This document shows, piece by piece, positions 26,435 through 35,388 of a DNA stretch of 64,000 bases. The notes beneath the pieces are model-generated. The model had not been told where the DNA came from, searched no databases, and worked only from the letters and a program-made list of their open reading frames with translations. Numbering within the stretch: the stretch's first letter is position 1; each line of letters starts with the position of its first letter. The position numbers and the translations under genes were made by a program. Origin of the DNA: Congregibacter litoralis KT71 (lineage in GTDB: Bacteria; Pseudomonadota; Gammaproteobacteria; Pseudomonadales; Halieaceae); the NCBI RefSeq assembly GCF_000153125.2, contig NZ_CM002299.1, positions 744,809 through 808,808 of the forward strand, given 5' to 3'.

Positions 26435-26854
26435 TCAGTTTAGGGAGGTGGGCGTGTGAAGGGTAAAAGCGGGAATCTGTACCTCAAAGGCGAGCTGGTC
26501 TTTCAGGTCCAGAGGTCGATCGTCGTCATGGAGGATCATTGTGTACTCGCCATTCATGTAGCCCACGGGCGTCGGTAGTGTGGCACCGCTGGTGTAACGA
26601 AAGTAGCGCCCGGGCCGGATGATGGGTTGCTCACCGACCACACCCTCGCCACGCACCTCCTGCACATCGCCGTCGGCGTCGGTGATCTGCCAGAACCGGG
26701 ACAGCAGCTGCACCGATACGTCCCCCGCATTACTGATCGTAACGGTGTAGGCGAAGGTGTACTGATTGTCCTCGGGGCGGGAATGGGTGGGCAGATACGT
26801 GGTTTGCGTCGCGATGCCAATGAGGGCCGGATTCAGGGTCTTGATCTGACTCAT
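26435..26854 (-). CDS. apaG: Co2+/Mg2+ efflux protein family ApaG
   Basis: 139 aa, about 14 longer than E. coli ApaG through a C-terminal extension. The fibronectin-like fold is seen from YTFAYTVTISNAGDVSVQLL, RFWQITDADGDVQEVRGEGVV and the C-terminal VGYMNGEYTMI. Its biochemical role is unsettled; it sits with apaH and rsmA in most gammaproteobacteria. Just upstream the 11-mer ATGAGTCAGAT occurs twice in tandem, so an extra ATG out of frame with a four-codon reading frame precedes the real start. Confidence 0.95.
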   Translation of the reverse strand: MSQIKTLNPALIGIATQTTYLPTHSRPEDNQYTFAYTVTISNAGDVSVQLLSRFWQITDADGDVQEVRGEGVVGEQPIIRPGRYFRYTSGATLPTPVGYMNGEYTMILHDDDRPLDLKDQLAFEVQIPAFTLHTPTSLN

Positions 26855-26983
26855 ATCTGACTCATAAAAGAAGGCCCAATAGTGGCTTGGAGAAAACCGC
26901 TTCGCACGATGGTGACGTTATAAGCGCTGTTTCTGTGAGGCGCAAGTGCCCTCGGCGCTAACTGCCGCGTTGGCAGCGTTTGT

Positions 26984-27790
26984 CTATGGTTGGCTATTCT
27001 CCAGCTGCTCTGCCAGCGCGACAAACCGGGCAAGGGCAAGGGTCTCTGCGCGACACCCGGGGTCGATGCCGGTTGCCTCAATCGCCTCGTCCGTGAGAAG
27101 CCCTTTTAGGTTGTTACGCAGTGTTTTCCGGCGCTGCGCGAAGGCGGCTTTAACCACTTTCTCCAAAATTTTTGAGTCGCAGTCCGGGTACAGCGGGCTC
27201 TGATGAGGCGTCAGCCGGATGATCGCCGATTGGACTTTAGGTGGTGGATCGAAGGCTTCCGGGGGCACTTCGAAGAGGAGCTCCGTACGGCAAAGATACT
27301 GCGCCATGATGCCCAGACGGCCCCAATGTTTATTCCCGGGTGTGGCGGTCAGGCGTTGCACGACTTCCAGCTGGAGCATGAAATGCATGTCTTTGATGAT
27401 GGGGGCCTGCTCCAGCAGCCTAAAGATCAGGGGCGTCGAGATGTTGTAGGGGAGATTGCCGACAACGCGGAGCTGTTCTTCGCCCCTAACTACGCTGGAA
27501 AAGTCGAATTTGAGCGCGTCGGCGCTGTGCAGGGTGAAGTTGGGGTGAATACTGAACGCCGCGAGCAGCGGCGTTACCAGATCCCGATCCAGCTCAATGG
27601 CATCCAGTTGGCAGCCGCTTTGGAGCAGGGCGTCGGTGAGGGCGCCCAGGCCAGGGCCAATTTCTACCAGGTGCTGGGAAGCTGCCGGCGCAATGGCACG
27701 TTCGAGGCGGTCGATGACTCCCGGGTCGCGCAGGAAGTTTTGTCCGAAGCGCTTGCGGGGTTGGTGTGATGGGGGTCTTGGCTTGCTCAT
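26984..27790 (-). CDS. rsmA: 16S rRNA (adenine1518-N6/adenine1519-N6)-dimethyltransferase
   Basis: 268 aa. RsmA/KsgA motifs: KRFGQNFLRDPGVI, VEIGPGLGALTDAL (SAM-binding motif I), VVGNLPYNISTPL (the N-x-P-Y catalytic motif) and the C-terminal RRKTLRNNLKGLL. It dimethylates the two adenines in the 3' loop of 16S rRNA. In related bacteria it follows pdxA directly; here an ABC exporter pair on the other strand lies between (27867-29383), so rsmA must have its own promoter. Confidence 0.97.
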   Translation of the reverse strand: MSKPRPPSHQPRKRFGQNFLRDPGVIDRLERAIAPAASQHLVEIGPGLGALTDALLQSGCQLDAIELDRDLVTPLLAAFSIHPNFTLHSADALKFDFSSVVRGEEQLRVVGNLPYNISTPLIFRLLEQAPIIKDMHFMLQLEVVQRLTATPGNKHWGRLGIMAQYLCRTELLFEVPPEAFDPPPKVQSAIIRLTPHQSPLYPDCDSKILEKVVKAAFAQRRKTLRNNLKGLLTDEAIEATGIDPGCRAETLALARFVALAEQLENSQP

Positions 27791-27866
27791 TACAACATTC
27801 TACCGCGGTGTCCGTTCAAGAGTGCGCGCTGCTAGAATGCCCGCTTATTTACTACGCATTGTAACT

Positions 27867-28643
27867 ATGACGACGCAACGGTTCTGGGTGTTGGTCGATG
27901 AAATGGCGCGCATGTCGCTCAAGGCGGATGCGTCGCGATTTTATTTCGGCTACTTTTGGTGGATTCTTGAACCACTGCTCTATGTGGCGGTTTTTTACGT
28001 TGTCTTTGATGTTTTGCTGGGAACCCGCCAGGAGAACTTTCTGGTTTTTTTGATGGTTGGGAAACTCACTTTTGTCTGGTTTTCCAAGTCTGTGGTTCAC
28101 GCATCCCGGACTATCGTCAGCAGCAAAGGGCTTATCGGCAACATTGATCTTCCCAAAACGCTGTTTCCTCTGGTCGCCATCCAGGAGGGCCTTTATCGCC
28201 AGGCGGCTGTGTTTGCCCTGCTGTTTGTTTTCCTGTTGCTTAGTGGTTACTCGGTTACCGCGAATTGGCTGTGGCTGGCCCCCGTGCTCCTAGTGAACTA
28301 TTTGATGATCGTGGTCGCATCGTTGGTGGGCGCATTTCTGGTCTGCATCGTCTTTGACTTTACGGTAATCATCGCTCTGTCGATGATATTCCTGTTGTTT
28401 ACTTCTGGCATTTTCTGGGACGTGAGAGCATTACCTGATCCTCGCATGGCGGAATGGGTACTGCTGGTCAATCCCCTGGCGTTTATCGTTGATGCGTACC
28501 GTCAGGTGTTGATGGCGGGCGTTCGGCCCGATCTCTGGCATTTGGCGGGCGTGGCGTTTGTGGCTCTGGGCTGCATAGGAGGTTTAAGGTCGTTGTACCG
28601 TAGCTCCAGTCAATATCTGGCCCTGAAGGCGATTACTTCGTGA
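27867..28643 (+). CDS. ABC-2 type exporter permease (polysaccharide/O-antigen type)
   Basis: 258 aa from the ATG at 27867; an in-frame ATG at 27837 adds ten residues and cannot be ruled out, as neither has a clear ribosome site. The start RFWVLVDEMARMSLKADAS with FYFGYFWWILEPL is the permease signature of the KpsM/Wzm/TagG family (short basic N-terminus, then W-x-x-LEP). Six hydrophobic segments follow, with the family's NPLAFIVDAYRQVLM near the last. With the next gene it would export a lipid-linked glycan across the inner membrane. No glycosyltransferase is adjacent, so the substrate is unknown. It divides the usual pdxA-rsmA neighbourhood. Confidence 0.85.
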   Translation: MTTQRFWVLVDEMARMSLKADASRFYFGYFWWILEPLLYVAVFYVVFDVLLGTRQENFLVFLMVGKLTFVWFSKSVVHASRTIVSSKGLIGNIDLPKTLFPLVAIQEGLYRQAAVFALLFVFLLLSGYSVTANWLWLAPVLLVNYLMIVVASLVGAFLVCIVFDFTVIIALSMIFLLFTSGIFWDVRALPDPRMAEWVLLVNPLAFIVDAYRQVLMAGVRPDLWHLAGVAFVALGCIGGLRSLYRSSSQYLALKAITS

Positions 28644-29383
28644 GCAAACTTGAGTCAGGGCGGGTCGATCTCGTGGCTCCTGACGGTGGCGAGCAGCCTG
28701 ATGACGTCATGCTGGAGATGGTGGATGTCTCCCACTCCTACCATGCGCGTCGGTCCAACTTTGAGAAGGGGCTGCACCGGGTGCTCGACGGCGTATCCCT
28801 CAAACTCCACCGCGGTCAGACGCTGGGTATTCTGGGTCGAAACGGTGCCGGTAAAACCACAATGCTGCGACTCATGGCAGGAATCCTGGCGCCGAGTCGC
28901 GGGAAAATTCTTCGGCAGCCGGAAGCGCGCTACAGCCTCCTCACCCTGGGTCTGGGATTTCAGCCACAGTTGACGGGGCGGGACAACGCAAGGCTCTCTG
29001 CGCTTCTGCAAGGTTCGACGGCCGGTGAGGCTGACGCCTGCCTAGAGTCTATTCGCGAGTTTTCTGAGCTTGGGGTGTCTTTTGATGAGCCCGTAAACAC
29101 TTACTCCGCGGGTATGCGGGCGCGTCTTGGATTCAGTACGGCACTGCAGACGCGCGTGGAAGTATTGCTCATTGATGAAGTCCTCAGCGTCGGGGACCGT
29201 AGTTTTCGTGAAAAGGCGACGGAGGCTATGCGTGAGCGCGTTATCGGGGATCAGACAGTGGTGATTGTGTCTCACGCCGAGAGTCAGATCGAAGAGATGT
29301 GCGACGTAGCCGCGTGGATCGATAACGGAAAATTGCGGGGGTATGGTCGGGTTGGAGAGGTTTTGGAGGCTTATCGAAGTTAG
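28640..29383 (+). CDS. ABC exporter ATP-binding protein (KpsT/Wzt type)
   Basis: 247 aa from a GTG overlapping the permease stop. Walker A is LGRNGAGKTTML, the signature is NTYSAGMRARLGFS, and Walker B VEVLLIDEVLSVGD, with a switch histidine in VVIVSHAES. The VLSVGD after Walker B and the short Q-loop region LGLGFQPQLTGRDN are typical of the glycan-export subgroup. It lacks the extra C-terminal carbohydrate-binding domain of Wzt, so the partner substrate needs no end-cap recognition. It probably pairs with the permease just upstream. Confidence 0.88.
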   Translation: MSKLESGRVDLVAPDGGEQPDDVMLEMVDVSHSYHARRSNFEKGLHRVLDGVSLKLHRGQTLGILGRNGAGKTTMLRLMAGILAPSRGKILRQPEARYSLLTLGLGFQPQLTGRDNARLSALLQGSTAGEADACLESIREFSELGVSFDEPVNTYSAGMRARLGFSTALQTRVEVLLIDEVLSVGDRSFREKATEAMRERVIGDQTVVIVSHAESQIEEMCDVAAWIDNGKLRGYGRVGEVLEAYRS

Positions 29384-29404
29384 TTGTCTTGCCTCGAGCG
29401 TCGC

Positions 29405-30421
29405 TTACTCTGCTTTCGCAAAGGTTTTTATCAGTTCCATCGCCGACTCCACAGCCGCAAAAAAACTACCGGGATCAGCCTTCCCCGTGCCCGCCAGATC
29501 AAAAGCCGTCCCATGATCCACACTGGTCCTGATAATAGGCAGTCCCAAGGTGATATTTACCGCGGCACCAAAGCTCGCGAATTTGAGAACCGGCAGGCCC
29601 TGATCGTGGTACATCGCCAGATAGGCGTCGGTTTGCGGGCTTAAACGGGGGTTGAAGGCCGTATCGGCAGGCCAGGGTCCTGACACCTGTATACCCTCGC
29701 TCTTCGCCTGCTTCAAAGCCGGGATGATCACCTCGATGTCTTCCATACCGAGGTGACCACCTTCTCCTGCGTGAGGATTCAGGCCCAGAACACTGATCTG
29801 CGGATCCACAATACCGAATTTGGACTTCAGGTCAGCATCCATCACGCGCAGCACATTCAGCAGCAAGGGCGGATTAATGGACTCGGGCACCTGGGATAGG
29901 GGAATGTGGGTAGTCGCCAGCGCCACGCGGAGCTCCTTCGCTGCAAGGAGCATTACCACCTGGTCTGAAGCTGTCAGTTCAGCGAGGTATTCTGTATGGC
30001 CCGAGAAAGGCACGCCGCTGTCTGCGATAACGGCTTTATTAACGGGGGCAGTGACCATGGCGTCGAATTCACCGCTCATGCAGCCCTGGGTTGCGCGTTT
30101 CAGTGCCGCCAGCACGCTCCCGGCGTTCGCCGAGTCTGCCAACGCTGGCTGCGCGGGTACTGCCAATGGCTCGTGAATGATAGAGAGCGAATGCCCGCGG
30201 CTGGTCTGTATCGCCGCTGCATCGTAGGGTCGGAGATTAACCGTAAGCCCCAGCAGCTCGGCACGTGCCGCCAGCATGTCTTGATCCGCGATCACCACCA
30301 GCTCCGCGGGCCAGTCCCGCTGGGCTGCAGCCAGAACAATGTCCGGCCCGATCCCGGCGGGCTCTCCCGCCGAGATGGCCAGTCTCGGGATCTTATTTGA
30401 TGTCGACAAAGGCCTCGTCAC
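29405..30421 (-). CDS. pdxA: 4-hydroxythreonine-4-phosphate dehydrogenase
   Basis: 338 aa from the GTG at 30421; a TTG twelve bases on gives the same family start and cannot be excluded. The frame is open back to 30583, inside surA, but the PdxA family starts at NKIPRLAISAGEPAGIGPD. Family blocks: PFSGHTEYLAEL, LNPHAGEGGHLG, and MYHDQGLPVLKF with its metal-binding histidine. It makes 3-amino-1-hydroxyacetone phosphate for pyridoxal 5'-phosphate. It overlaps the end of surA by about 29 bases. Confidence 0.95.
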   Translation of the reverse strand: MTRPLSTSNKIPRLAISAGEPAGIGPDIVLAAAQRDWPAELVVIADQDMLAARAELLGLTVNLRPYDAAAIQTSRGHSLSIIHEPLAVPAQPALADSANAGSVLAALKRATQGCMSGEFDAMVTAPVNKAVIADSGVPFSGHTEYLAELTASDQVVMLLAAKELRVALATTHIPLSQVPESINPPLLLNVLRVMDADLKSKFGIVDPQISVLGLNPHAGEGGHLGMEDIEVIIPALKQAKSEGIQVSGPWPADTAFNPRLSPQTDAYLAMYHDQGLPVLKFASFGAAVNITLGLPIIRTSVDHGTAFDLAGTGKADPGSFFAAVESAMELIKTFAKAE

Positions 30422-31715
30422 GAATTTTGCGCAGCCAGGCGTCCAGCTCTTCCTGATACTTGCGGCCGTGGAGGAATTCCCGGACCTGCGCTTTACGCAT
30501 GTCCTCGGTGATGTCCTTCTCCCGGCGCTCAAGCACCTCGAGAATGTGCCAGCCAAACTGGCTACGGACCGGGGGAGATACAACGCCTACCTCGGTACTG
30601 GCCATCATGTTTTCGAACTCCGGCACCATCTGGCCGGGACTGGTCCAGCCAAGATCGCCGCCCTCGGCCGCGGAGCCGATGTCCTCGGAGTATTCCCGGG
30701 CCAGATCACCAAAATCTTCCCCGGCCTCGACGCGCTCCCGGAGTTCCGCTGCGAGATCCCGCGCCTGGTCATCGGTGAGAATCTCTGACGGCTCGATCAA
30801 GATATGCCGGACCTTTGTCTGATTGATGGTCATGTCGCCACCGCCGCGTTGGTCCGCCATGGTGACAATATGCAGTCCGCTGGGGCTTTGGAATACATCG
30901 GCGGTCTCGCCGCGGCTAAGAGTCGGCGCTACCTCCTGAAACAGGCTGGGCAAGTCTGCGAGCTTCCGCCAGCCAAGGTCACCGCCGGTAAAGGCGTACT
31001 CCTGGGGCACGGATGTCATGACGGCTTCAAAGGACTCGCCGTCGCGTATGCGCTCCACGAGGCCTTCCGAGAAGGTTCGGTTTTTTTCGATCTCTGCGTC
31101 GCTCGTGTCCGATGAGATGGGAAGCAGGGCGTGGATGATGCGGTATTCGGGCTGAACCAGTTTTTGGCCCTCTTCCGTGGAGAGGTAATTTTCTATCTCC
31201 TGGTCACTGATTTCGATGAGCTGATTGACGTTGCCCTGCTGCACGCGCTGGATAATCATCTCGCGCTCAATATTCTCCCGTATCTCCATGTAGGAGCGGC
31301 CTTCCTGCTCCAGAAGCACTGCAAACTGCTCCTGGGTCAGGCCATTCTGGGCGGCAATACGGCCCATGGCCTGATTAAGCTGCGCGTCGGAGATGCGCAC
31401 GCCAAAGCGCTGCCCCATCTGTATTTGGATGTTTTCGAGGATGAGCCGGTCCAGAGTCTCCCGAATCAGGACATCTTCCGGGGGTGCCTCGGCCCCCTGT
31501 GCCGCAATATTCTGATTCACCGCGGCCATGCGCTCTCGCAGCTCACTCGCCATGACCACATCATCGTCCACCACGGCGACGACCTGATCGAGCATCTCAG
31601 TGGCCGCCTGGGCAACTGAGGTCGGCCCCGTCGCCAGAAGTAGGGCCAGAAGTAGGGCCAGAAGAGGGGATAGCCAAAGGTTTCCCTGTAAAAATGTTCT
31701 ATCGTCGGTATGCAA
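30393..31715 (-). CDS. surA: Periplasmic chaperone and peptidyl-prolyl isomerase SurA
   Basis: 440 aa. A signal peptide (LLALLLALLLATGPTSVAQA) is followed by the N-terminal chaperone domain with MLDQVVAVVDDDVVMASEL and two parvulin domains: the first containing FEAVMTSVPQEYAFTGGDLGW and VFQSPSGLHIV, the second with EDFGDLAREYSEDIGSAAEG and SPPVRSQFGWHILEV. It escorts outer-membrane proteins, LptD among them, to the Bam complex. Its start overlaps the end of lptD and its end overlaps pdxA, so these three are translated from one message. Confidence 0.97.
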   Translation of the reverse strand: MHTDDRTFLQGNLWLSPLLALLLALLLATGPTSVAQAATEMLDQVVAVVDDDVVMASELRERMAAVNQNIAAQGAEAPPEDVLIRETLDRLILENIQIQMGQRFGVRISDAQLNQAMGRIAAQNGLTQEQFAVLLEQEGRSYMEIRENIEREMIIQRVQQGNVNQLIEISDQEIENYLSTEEGQKLVQPEYRIIHALLPISSDTSDAEIEKNRTFSEGLVERIRDGESFEAVMTSVPQEYAFTGGDLGWRKLADLPSLFQEVAPTLSRGETADVFQSPSGLHIVTMADQRGGGDMTINQTKVRHILIEPSEILTDDQARDLAAELRERVEAGEDFGDLAREYSEDIGSAAEGGDLGWTSPGQMVPEFENMMASTEVGVVSPPVRSQFGWHILEVLERREKDITEDMRKAQVREFLHGRKYQEELDAWLRKIRDEAFVDIK

Positions 31716-34185
31716 GTCGGTTAAATCCTTGAATCATGTCGCCCATCAGTTGTTCCACCCCATCACCGAATCCTCCCAGACCTTTGAGCACGACCTGAAT
31801 CTGGGTCACGTGCTCGCGATCCAGATTGGGCGAATCAAAGTCGGGGATCGCTTCGCGAGCGGTGTCGAAATAGCGCAGATGGAGCAGGCGAACTTGCCAG
31901 CAGCAGCTATCGTATTCGATCCCGACCATATCTTCCACGCTTCGATTGGCTTCCAGGCTGTAGTTCCAGGCCAGAAAGGCACGCCAATTGTTGTTGATGG
32001 GATAGTAGGTAGATAGATTGACCTGATCCGTAGTGGGTTGGTTCCTCACCAGAGAAATCGGTCTCCGAAAGGTATAGCCGACATTGAACACCGTATCGTC
32101 GTCCCGCGTGTAGCTGGCCAGCAGGTTCCCGGCGTTCATTTTTCGCGTGGACGGGTCATATTGAAGATTACTGCGCATGGACAGGCGGTCGTTGGGGTAA
32201 AAGTTGAACTCGCCGGCGAGCTCTGAGCTCGAACGATCCAACTCCGGGGCAAAGGCGTTGAGACGGACCCTTCGATTCGTGAAGTAGACAATCTGGCCGA
32301 TGCTGGCGTTGAAGAGCTCATCGCCTGTGCTTTCATCCAAAAACCGCGTGGTGATACCAATGGCAGCCTGGTTTGCGTCATCGAGGCGGTCTCGTCCAGA
32401 GAAGCGCGTGTCTCTAAACAGCTGGTTGTAGTTAAAAGTCAGTTCCGCGCTGTCAAAATCCGGCTGGTCCGTTTGCTCGTCATACTGGCTGTAGAGATAA
32501 AACAACCTTGGCTCCAGGGTCTGCACGACGTTTTTCCCCGCCAGCTGGGTGTTTCGTTCAAAGAACAGGCCTCCGTCGATGCTGGCAAGCCCCGAGCGGG
32601 CGCCGGGGTTTTCGTCGAGGCTGCCAATCTGGCGATTCAGGGAGTATTCAAGCACACGGTATTTGGCGGTGGATCGTAAAAAGCCGTACTGCCAGCTCAT
32701 GGGGTAGGTCACCCCGGCCTCGCCGTAAAGTCGCTGTCCCGTCGCGATGAGGTCCGTATCCGTGTCGAAGTTTGAATACTGCACCATGCCAATGGGGTTG
32801 AGCGTGAAGGGTTCTCCATGACTGCGGTACTGGGCGGTGATTTGTGGCAGCTTTTTGTAGTCGTTGCGAATGTCTTCGGCCAGGGGCTGAAACTGCTGGG
32901 CCTGCAAGGTCACCAACCAGTCATCACCCAGGTACTTCACCTGGCCTAGCTGCAGGAGGTTCACATCGCGGCGGGAGTCGAGGCGTGAGGTTTCGAGATC
33001 GCGGATCAGGTCAACGTCAGAGACCTTGCTGTAATTGATCAGTGATCGCCAGCGACCGCCGTAGTTGCCCTGGTGCTTCACCACGGCGAGCCAGCGGTTA
33101 GCATCGGGCTCATCGGGAAAGTCATCGGCATACTGTTTATCGTTGCCGATATAGCTGCCTCCGACCTCCCAGTTGCCGTTAAAGGGATCCAGGTAACGGG
33201 CATTGAACTCGTGGTTCAGCCCCCGCTGACCGATGTAGCGGGGGGAATAGAGCAGGTCGTAATTGGGCGCAAGATTCAGGTAAGCCGGCACCGCGATATC
33301 AATGCCGCCGCGGCTGTCTGAGCCCACGGCGGGGAATAGCAGGCCACTGCGTCGGCGATCATCCAGAGGAAAGCTCAACCAGGGCGCGTAAAAAATAGGG
33401 TAGCCCCCTGCGCGCAGCGTTGCGTCTCTCGCCGTGCCCACACCCCGCTCGAGATCAAGCTCCAGCTCACCGGTCTGGAGCAGCCAGTCGTTGTCCCCCG
33501 GGGCACAGAAGGTCAGCTCCCCATCCTTGATACGCAGCAGTTCGTTGCTCTCGCGGGCGAGGAGCGCGGCGCTTCCGCGAAGATGTTGCTCATGGAGTAC
33601 AAATTGACTGTTCTCCATCTGAGCTTCGCCCGTCTGGGAGTCAAACTCGCCGCGCTCACCCCGCAGTAAGACGCCGGGTTCCCTAAGCTCGATATTGCCT
33701 TCAAGGGTACCTGCCCGGGTCTCACGGTCGATGCTGGCTTCGTCGCTGGAGAACTCCCGATAGCCCTGGGTCACTTCCACACCGCCGGAAAGGCGCACGG
33801 TATTGCCCTCAAGTTCCGAGCTTCGTGCCCGGGCGTTAATCGGGGCGCTCTCGGGGTTTTTGCCGGCATTGGGTCCGCCCTGGGGGTCGATGTAGCGCCC
33901 CTCACAGAGCCTGCAGCTGACATCCCGAAGGGGTTCCGGCACGTCTTCAATCGGTACCCAGTCCAGGGTGGCACCCACCCGCGGTGCAATGGCTTCCTCT
34001 GTCAGCACGGCTGCGGCGTTGTCTGCGTCCGCTGGCGTCACCGCGCTGTCGTCCTGCGCGGCAGCCGCCGATGCCAGCAACAGCATCCCAAGCCATGGGA
34101 TACCGAGGCTCCGCCCGCGAAAGGGAGCCCGTGTCCGTCGTGATGGCGAAAGAAAAGAGGCTGATTTGAGTGGAAATGCGAGCAT
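31699..34185 (-). CDS. lptD: LPS-assembly protein LptD
   Basis: 828 aa. The signal peptide (WLGMLLLASAAAAQ) is followed by a cysteine pair (C91, C94 in VSCRLCEGRY), the N-terminal OstA-type jellyroll repeats (VRLSGGVEVTQG, LEGNIELREPGVLLRGERGE), and a long beta-barrel ending with SCCWQVRLLHLR (C761-C762). The same N- and C-terminal cysteine layout forms the two disulfides of E. coli LptD. With LptE it inserts lipopolysaccharide in the outer leaflet. Divergent from the amgK-murU unit, an order shared with Pseudomonas. Confidence 0.97.
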   Translation of the reverse strand: MLAFPLKSASFLSPSRRTRAPFRGRSLGIPWLGMLLLASAAAAQDDSAVTPADADNAAAVLTEEAIAPRVGATLDWVPIEDVPEPLRDVSCRLCEGRYIDPQGGPNAGKNPESAPINARARSSELEGNTVRLSGGVEVTQGYREFSSDEASIDRETRAGTLEGNIELREPGVLLRGERGEFDSQTGEAQMENSQFVLHEQHLRGSAALLARESNELLRIKDGELTFCAPGDNDWLLQTGELELDLERGVGTARDATLRAGGYPIFYAPWLSFPLDDRRRSGLLFPAVGSDSRGGIDIAVPAYLNLAPNYDLLYSPRYIGQRGLNHEFNARYLDPFNGNWEVGGSYIGNDKQYADDFPDEPDANRWLAVVKHQGNYGGRWRSLINYSKVSDVDLIRDLETSRLDSRRDVNLLQLGQVKYLGDDWLVTLQAQQFQPLAEDIRNDYKKLPQITAQYRSHGEPFTLNPIGMVQYSNFDTDTDLIATGQRLYGEAGVTYPMSWQYGFLRSTAKYRVLEYSLNRQIGSLDENPGARSGLASIDGGLFFERNTQLAGKNVVQTLEPRLFYLYSQYDEQTDQPDFDSAELTFNYNQLFRDTRFSGRDRLDDANQAAIGITTRFLDESTGDELFNASIGQIVYFTNRRVRLNAFAPELDRSSSELAGEFNFYPNDRLSMRSNLQYDPSTRKMNAGNLLASYTRDDDTVFNVGYTFRRPISLVRNQPTTDQVNLSTYYPINNNWRAFLAWNYSLEANRSVEDMVGIEYDSCCWQVRLLHLRYFDTAREAIPDFDSPNLDREHVTQIQVVLKGLGGFGDGVEQLMGDMIQGFNRLAYRR

Positions 34186-34346
34186 CTGCTGCCGCTTTCA
34201 TGCAATAGACGGCGCATAATAAAGCATCGGGGAATGTCGCGTTAGACGCTGCGGCCAAGATTGTTAAGCTATGCGCAAAAGAAACTACAGAATCCTGACA
34301 GTATGCGAATGTTTGTCCTCACCAGGGGCGCAGGCCCCGGAGCGTT

Positions 34347-35369
34347 TTGAGCGTCACTGAGCGAGCAGAACAGCTGGCGCAGTGGTTTGAGACCTGGAAA
34401 GGGGTACGGCCGACGCTTAAGCCCGTCGCCGGTGACGCGAGTTTCCGTCGGTACTTTCGTGTGGCAGAAGAGGGCAGGACCCTCATCCTCTGCGATGCGC
34501 CGCCGGAGACTGAGAAGAACCGCGAATTTGTGTCTCTTGCCGGCAGCCTTGCCGCTGCGGGGCTGCGGGTCCCGGCGGTGCTGCACGCGGATTTCGAGTT
34601 GGGGTTTCTGGTCCTCGAAGATCTGGGTGATCAGACGCTGCTGCCTTTGCTAACGACCCGGACGGTGGATGGCTATTACGAGGAAGCCCTGGGGATGCTG
34701 GAAGCCCTTGCAGTGGCCGATCCCGGCGACTTTTCCCTGGCGCCCTACGATCGCGCGCTGTTGTCCCGCGAGATGAATCTTTTCCCCGAATGGTTTGTCG
34801 AGGGTTTGCTGGGGTTGGACTATGACCAGAGCGCCCGGGGGTTGTTCACCGCCCTCCAAACACTGCTCTGCGACCGGGCTCTCGCCCAGAAGCAGGTGGT
34901 CGTTCACCGGGATTTTCACGCCCGCAACCTCATGCGCCTGGATGACGGTGCCCTTGCGACCATTGATTTTCAGGACGCCGTCCTGGGGCCGTTGACCTAT
35001 GACCCCGTGTCCCTGCTCAAGGATTGCTATCTGCGCTGGCCCGATGATCAGGTGCGCGGCTGGGTGCTCGCCTATCGCGACCGCCTGGAGTCCCGGGGGC
35101 TTGGGGTGCAAAAGGCCGATGAATTTCTTAAGGATTTTGATTTTATGGGGCTGCAACGCCACATCAAGGTCCTGGGTATCTTTGCCCGGCTCTATCTCCG
35201 CGACGGCAAGCCTGCGTATTTAGGGGATTTACCCCGGGTGATGGCCTATGTGCAGGCGGCACTCGCCGGTTATCCCGATAGCGAAGAGGTCGCGGCATTT
35301 GCCGCCTGGTTTGATGACCAGGTGGTGCCCGCTGCCCGCGAGCAAAGCTGGTTTCATGAGTCGCCGTGA
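34347..35369 (+). CDS. amgK: N-acetylmuramate/N-acetylglucosamine kinase AmgK
   Basis: 340 aa from a TTG start with GGAG six bases upstream. An aminoglycoside-phosphotransferase fold: VAGDASFRRYFRV at the N-terminus, a VLEDLGDQTLL hinge, VVVHRDFHARNLM with the catalytic aspartate, and LATIDFQDAVLGPLTYD for magnesium binding. AmgK phosphorylates MurNAc at C1, the first step of the short-cut recycling pathway to UDP-MurNAc that bypasses de novo synthesis and confers fosfomycin tolerance in Pseudomonas. It is followed closely by murU and diverges from lptD. Confidence 0.9.
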   Translation: MSVTERAEQLAQWFETWKGVRPTLKPVAGDASFRRYFRVAEEGRTLILCDAPPETEKNREFVSLAGSLAAAGLRVPAVLHADFELGFLVLEDLGDQTLLPLLTTRTVDGYYEEALGMLEALAVADPGDFSLAPYDRALLSREMNLFPEWFVEGLLGLDYDQSARGLFTALQTLLCDRALAQKQVVVHRDFHARNLMRLDDGALATIDFQDAVLGPLTYDPVSLLKDCYLRWPDDQVRGWVLAYRDRLESRGLGVQKADEFLKDFDFMGLQRHIKVLGIFARLYLRDGKPAYLGDLPRVMAYVQAALAGYPDSEEVAAFAAWFDDQVVPAAREQSWFHESP

Positions 35370-35388
35370 CCATGGGAGTCCGCCATCC

